NCBI GenBank assembly: GCA_019722365.1
Contig: JADFUC010000776.1
Span: 248,001 to 312,000 of the forward strand
Reading direction: 5' to 3'
Origin: Lithospermum erythrorhizon
Taxonomy: Eukaryota; Streptophyta; Magnoliopsida; Boraginales; Boraginaceae
DNA length: 64,000 nt
Below, one piece after another: positions 61,674 to 64,000 of the stretch (position 1 is its first letter; the number at the start of each line of letters is the position of its first letter). The translations under genes and the position numbers were made by a program. The notes beneath the pieces were generated by a model. It was not told the DNA's origin. It ran no database searches and saw only the letters and a list, made by a program, of their open reading frames with translations.

Positions 61674-63194
61674 ATGGATCGTGATGGCAAGGTATATATA
61701 TATATATATATATGTCTAATTCTCAATTTGATTGTCCTACTTTTGATTTCATAAGTTTGTTATTGTAACTTGATTGTAGTTTTTTTTGTGATTTAGTATC
61801 CAAAGATCTAAATTTTATGTTGGTTTAATTGTGTTTGTTTTGTTATACACTGGTTTATAAGATGTCTGAATGATCATATTTGTTGTAATATTTCTGTTTT
61901 TGATTTTCATAAATATGTTATTGTTAGTTGATTTTACTTGTTTGTTAAGATCTAGACTTTATGTTAATTTGATTGTGTCTGTTCTGTTATTCACTGAGTT
62001 ATAAGATGTCTAAATGTTCATATTTGTTGTAATATTGATCACAATTCTGTTGTTATAACATGATTGTACACGTCGTATTCATATAGCCGACCAAATTTAT
62101 TGAGATAAGGCTTGGTTTGGTTAGCTTTGTGATTTAGTATTCAAAGATCTAAACTTTATGTTGATTTAATTGTGTTTGTTGTGTTATTCACTGAGTTATA
62201 AGATGTCTAAATGTTCAATTTTGTTGCCTATTTCTGTTTTTTTTCTCACAATTTTGTTATTGTGACTTGATTTTAGCTGTTTTTTGTGATTTAGTATTTA
62301 AAGACCTAAACTTTATGTTGATTTACTTGTGTTTCTTCTGTTATTTACTGAATTGTAGTATCTAGGTTAGTCCTTCTTCTGAATTTATATCAACTATTGC
62401 ATCGAGTGTATGATTCTGTTACCCTATAGAACTCGTTTGTGATCTCTGTTTCGAATAGATCTGAATTATTTGCATCGATAGACACCCCGGTGTAAATTTT
62501 AAGAAATCGATTCACAATTTGGTTGGTGCATTTGGAGACTCAACATAGAACTAAATGTAGATGCCGTATCCATATAGTCGGTCCTATATGTGACTTGGAG
62601 TATATGTTAAGGACTTTTTCTTTTCAAATCTGAGTAGCAAGTTTCATCTACAATCTCAATTAGATCAAGTTAAATATTTAGTTAAAGATCAAGCCACCTG
62701 TTAACAGAAACTTAGAATTGTTTGAAGTTCTATCGACCTTCTACGTTGAGTTTCTGTCCACGAATAATCACAATTTAAGCCACTTCACTTATATGGTTTA
62801 CATGATTGTCTCAAACCGAATTTGCAAAAGGTGTATGTGTGGAATGTGGATTATCTTATGCTTATAGGATAGCCATATTACCTGGTTCAACTTATATGAG
62901 GCTTCTATGTCTTCCCTATTATTCTCAGGGTTATTATGGCTTGTTTAATCCTTGTTTTTTCTTCTAATCGATTGACAGAAAAATGTTGGCGACAGTGTTG
63001 AAGCTGGTGGATTCAATCCTGGCTTGATCGTCTTACTTGTTATAGGGGGGCTGGTATTAACATTCCTTATTGGCAATTATGTGCTCTACATTTATGCACA
63101 GAAAACTCTTCCTCCAAAGAAAAAGAAGCCGGTCTCGAAAAAGAAATTAAAGAAGGAAAGACTGAAAAAAGGTGTTGCAGCTCCAGGAGAATAG
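61674..63194 (+). CDS. S1FA: S1Fa-like DNA-binding protein, 2 exons, 77 aa
   Basis: Exon 2 (62979-63194) encodes [20 protein letters not shown], then a hydrophobic stretch [20 protein letters not shown], then [19 protein letters not shown] and a C-terminal GVAAPGE before TAG. This is the nearly full conserved S1Fa sequence. The proposed exon 1 (61674-61691, ATG then DRDGK) is only 18 nt. It ends in 'aag|gtatat' and keeps phase 0, giving a length normal for the family. The family was named from a spinach protein that binds the S1F site of a plastid ribosomal protein promoter; the strong membrane-like segment leaves its real location open. Exon 2 is certain. Exon 1 is a good guess, since no other start in frame and phase was seen nearby. 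A (TA)n run follows the donor directly, and the intron holds tandem repeats. Confidence 0.85.
61786..62362 (+). repeat. Four diverged repeat units in the S1Fa intron
   Basis: The units begin at about 61788, 61945, 62128 and 62288. Three of the four begin 'gtgatttagtat.caaagatct' and the second begins in 'gttaagatct'. They continue 'aactttatgttgatttaatt', 'gtgtttgt', 'ctgttattcactgagttata', 'agatgtctaaatgttca'. Spacing is about 157-183 bp. They lie wholly inside the intron. Confidence 0.85.
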
Positions 63195-63708
63195 ATGTTC
63201 AGATACATATATATATAGGGTTGTGCCCCAATCTTTGTCCTTCCCCATAGATGTTTCTGCTACTGAGTTGTCTGTTTTTTGCAATCAACATTGCTTATCG
63301 ATGCAACTTTCTGTATTCGTTTTTCTAATTTTTCATTAAAAACTTTCATTTATCCGGAGTACTTTTTTCCCTATAAACTTTTAATCATAAAATGTAGTAA
63401 TCTACCCTATATGTATATGTAATTGGGTAAGGAGTTAATTAGACGTCATTTTCATGTTCTTAAGTTCCCTTAATTATAAGTGGAGAATTTACCATTATTT
63501 AGTTTTTTTGGATAGTTTCTATAATAACTACCCACCAATATCATCAGGTATCATCTTTATTATCATCAATAGCAATTAATCGATTTTCGTTTACTTCCAT
63601 GTGTGGGATAAAAAATCTAAAAACTTAAACTAATGTGAGTTTGGGTTTTTTAGTAAGAACTCTTGTATTAATTGAAAAAACAAAATACAGAGAATAGGCT
63701 ATGACGGT
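63195..63708. other. 3' flank of the S1Fa gene and spacer
   Basis: Contains the S1Fa 3' UTR and AT-rich sequence. No gene is recognised. Confidence 0.45.
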
Positions 63709-64000
63709 TTAAACCAAATCGGCTTCCACCACCGGACATGTCCTGGCTTGTTCCTCAAAGAGTCTCCCACAAGTGTAGATTTTGTGATAGCCTAATCCAA
63801 ACCACAACAGTCTATGATCCTCCACCCTCAGCAGAGCTGAAAAACCATCTTTGAACCTCTGAATCCTGTCATTATGAGCCTTGCCAGTTGGCCACTTGAT
63901 TTTCTCCACTACCTGAGCAATACAATCAGTAACATCAATTCTCAAAGAACTAATGTTTTTCTCAGTTAACAAATTTGCAGGTATCCCCTCACTATGCCAT
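63709..64000 (-). CDS. Partial ORF running off the right edge, unrecognised
   Basis: The minus-strand frame is open from the window edge (WHSEGIPANLLTEKNISSLR) to a TAA at 63709, giving about 96 residues. It continues IDVTDCIAQVVEKIKWPTGK, AHNDRIQRFKDGFSALLRVE and HRLLWFGLGYHKIYTCGRLF. The codon structure and mixed charged/aromatic composition look like real protein, and this is the C-terminal end. I do not recognise the family. It may be a host gene exon or part of a transposon ORF that continues to the right. Confidence 0.5.
   Translation of the reverse strand, partial: WHSEGIPANLLTEKNISSLRIDVTDCIAQVVEKIKWPTGKAHNDRIQRFKDGFSALLRVEDHRLLWFGLGYHKIYTCGRLFEEQARTCPVVEADLV

Overview
The window is nuclear DNA from a flowering plant, most likely a eudicot. 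The evidence is spliced genes with GT-AG introns, plant-only families (NPH3/BTB, IDD zinc finger, CASP-like, S1Fa-like), and Ty3/gypsy and Ty1/copia retrotransposon remains in AT-rich intergenic DNA. Recurrent 'tactccgt'-type motifs weakly suggest Caryophyllales, but I cannot name the species.

Layout from left to right. An NPH3/BTB photo-signalling adaptor-type gene lies on the minus strand (1370-3833, 4 exons, 613 aa). About 5.4 kb of AT-rich, repeat-bearing intergenic DNA follows. A CASP-like membrane protein of the CASPL5A type is on the plus strand (9782-12611, 3 exons, 176 aa); its promoter region and first intron contain duplicated blocks. A decayed minus-strand exon pair (about 12775-13200) comes next. 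Then a small cysteine-rich secreted-peptide gene with an albumin-1-like cysteine layout (14540-15416, 2 exons, 119 aa) follows, preceded by a second copy of its TATA box plus signal-peptide exon (13379-13442). From 15670 to about 25950 there is a degenerate Ty3/gypsy element of Tat type on the minus strand, with an archaeal-type RNase H, a 76-bp tandem array and an opposite-strand ORF. A possible 53-aa small protein lies just beyond it (26085-26246). A degenerate Ty1/copia element with short LTRs spans 29304-33655 on the plus strand.

The right half holds an INDETERMINATE DOMAIN (IDD) C2H2 transcription factor on the minus strand (36726-38888, 3 exons, 488 aa). Then comes about 16 kb of intergenic repeats, including a three-copy array with a period of about 445 bp (47420-48850) and an inverted minisatellite that looks like a foldback element (about 51000-52600). 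A RING-H2 E3 ubiquitin ligase of the HIP1/RHG1A kind is on the plus strand (57938-60522, 6 coding exons, 521 aa) with a probable long 5' UTR intron. An S1Fa-like small protein gene follows on the plus strand (61674-63194, an 18-nt first coding exon, 77 aa). A minus-strand ORF runs off the right edge.

The five well-supported host genes show intact frames across every predicted splice junction, and so does the cysteine-rich peptide gene, whereas all retroelement frames are broken. The genes look like ordinary unlinked plant loci and not a cluster. The most unusual items are the albumin-1-like gene with its doubled first exon, the inverted minisatellite, and the many short tandem duplications inside or next to introns.
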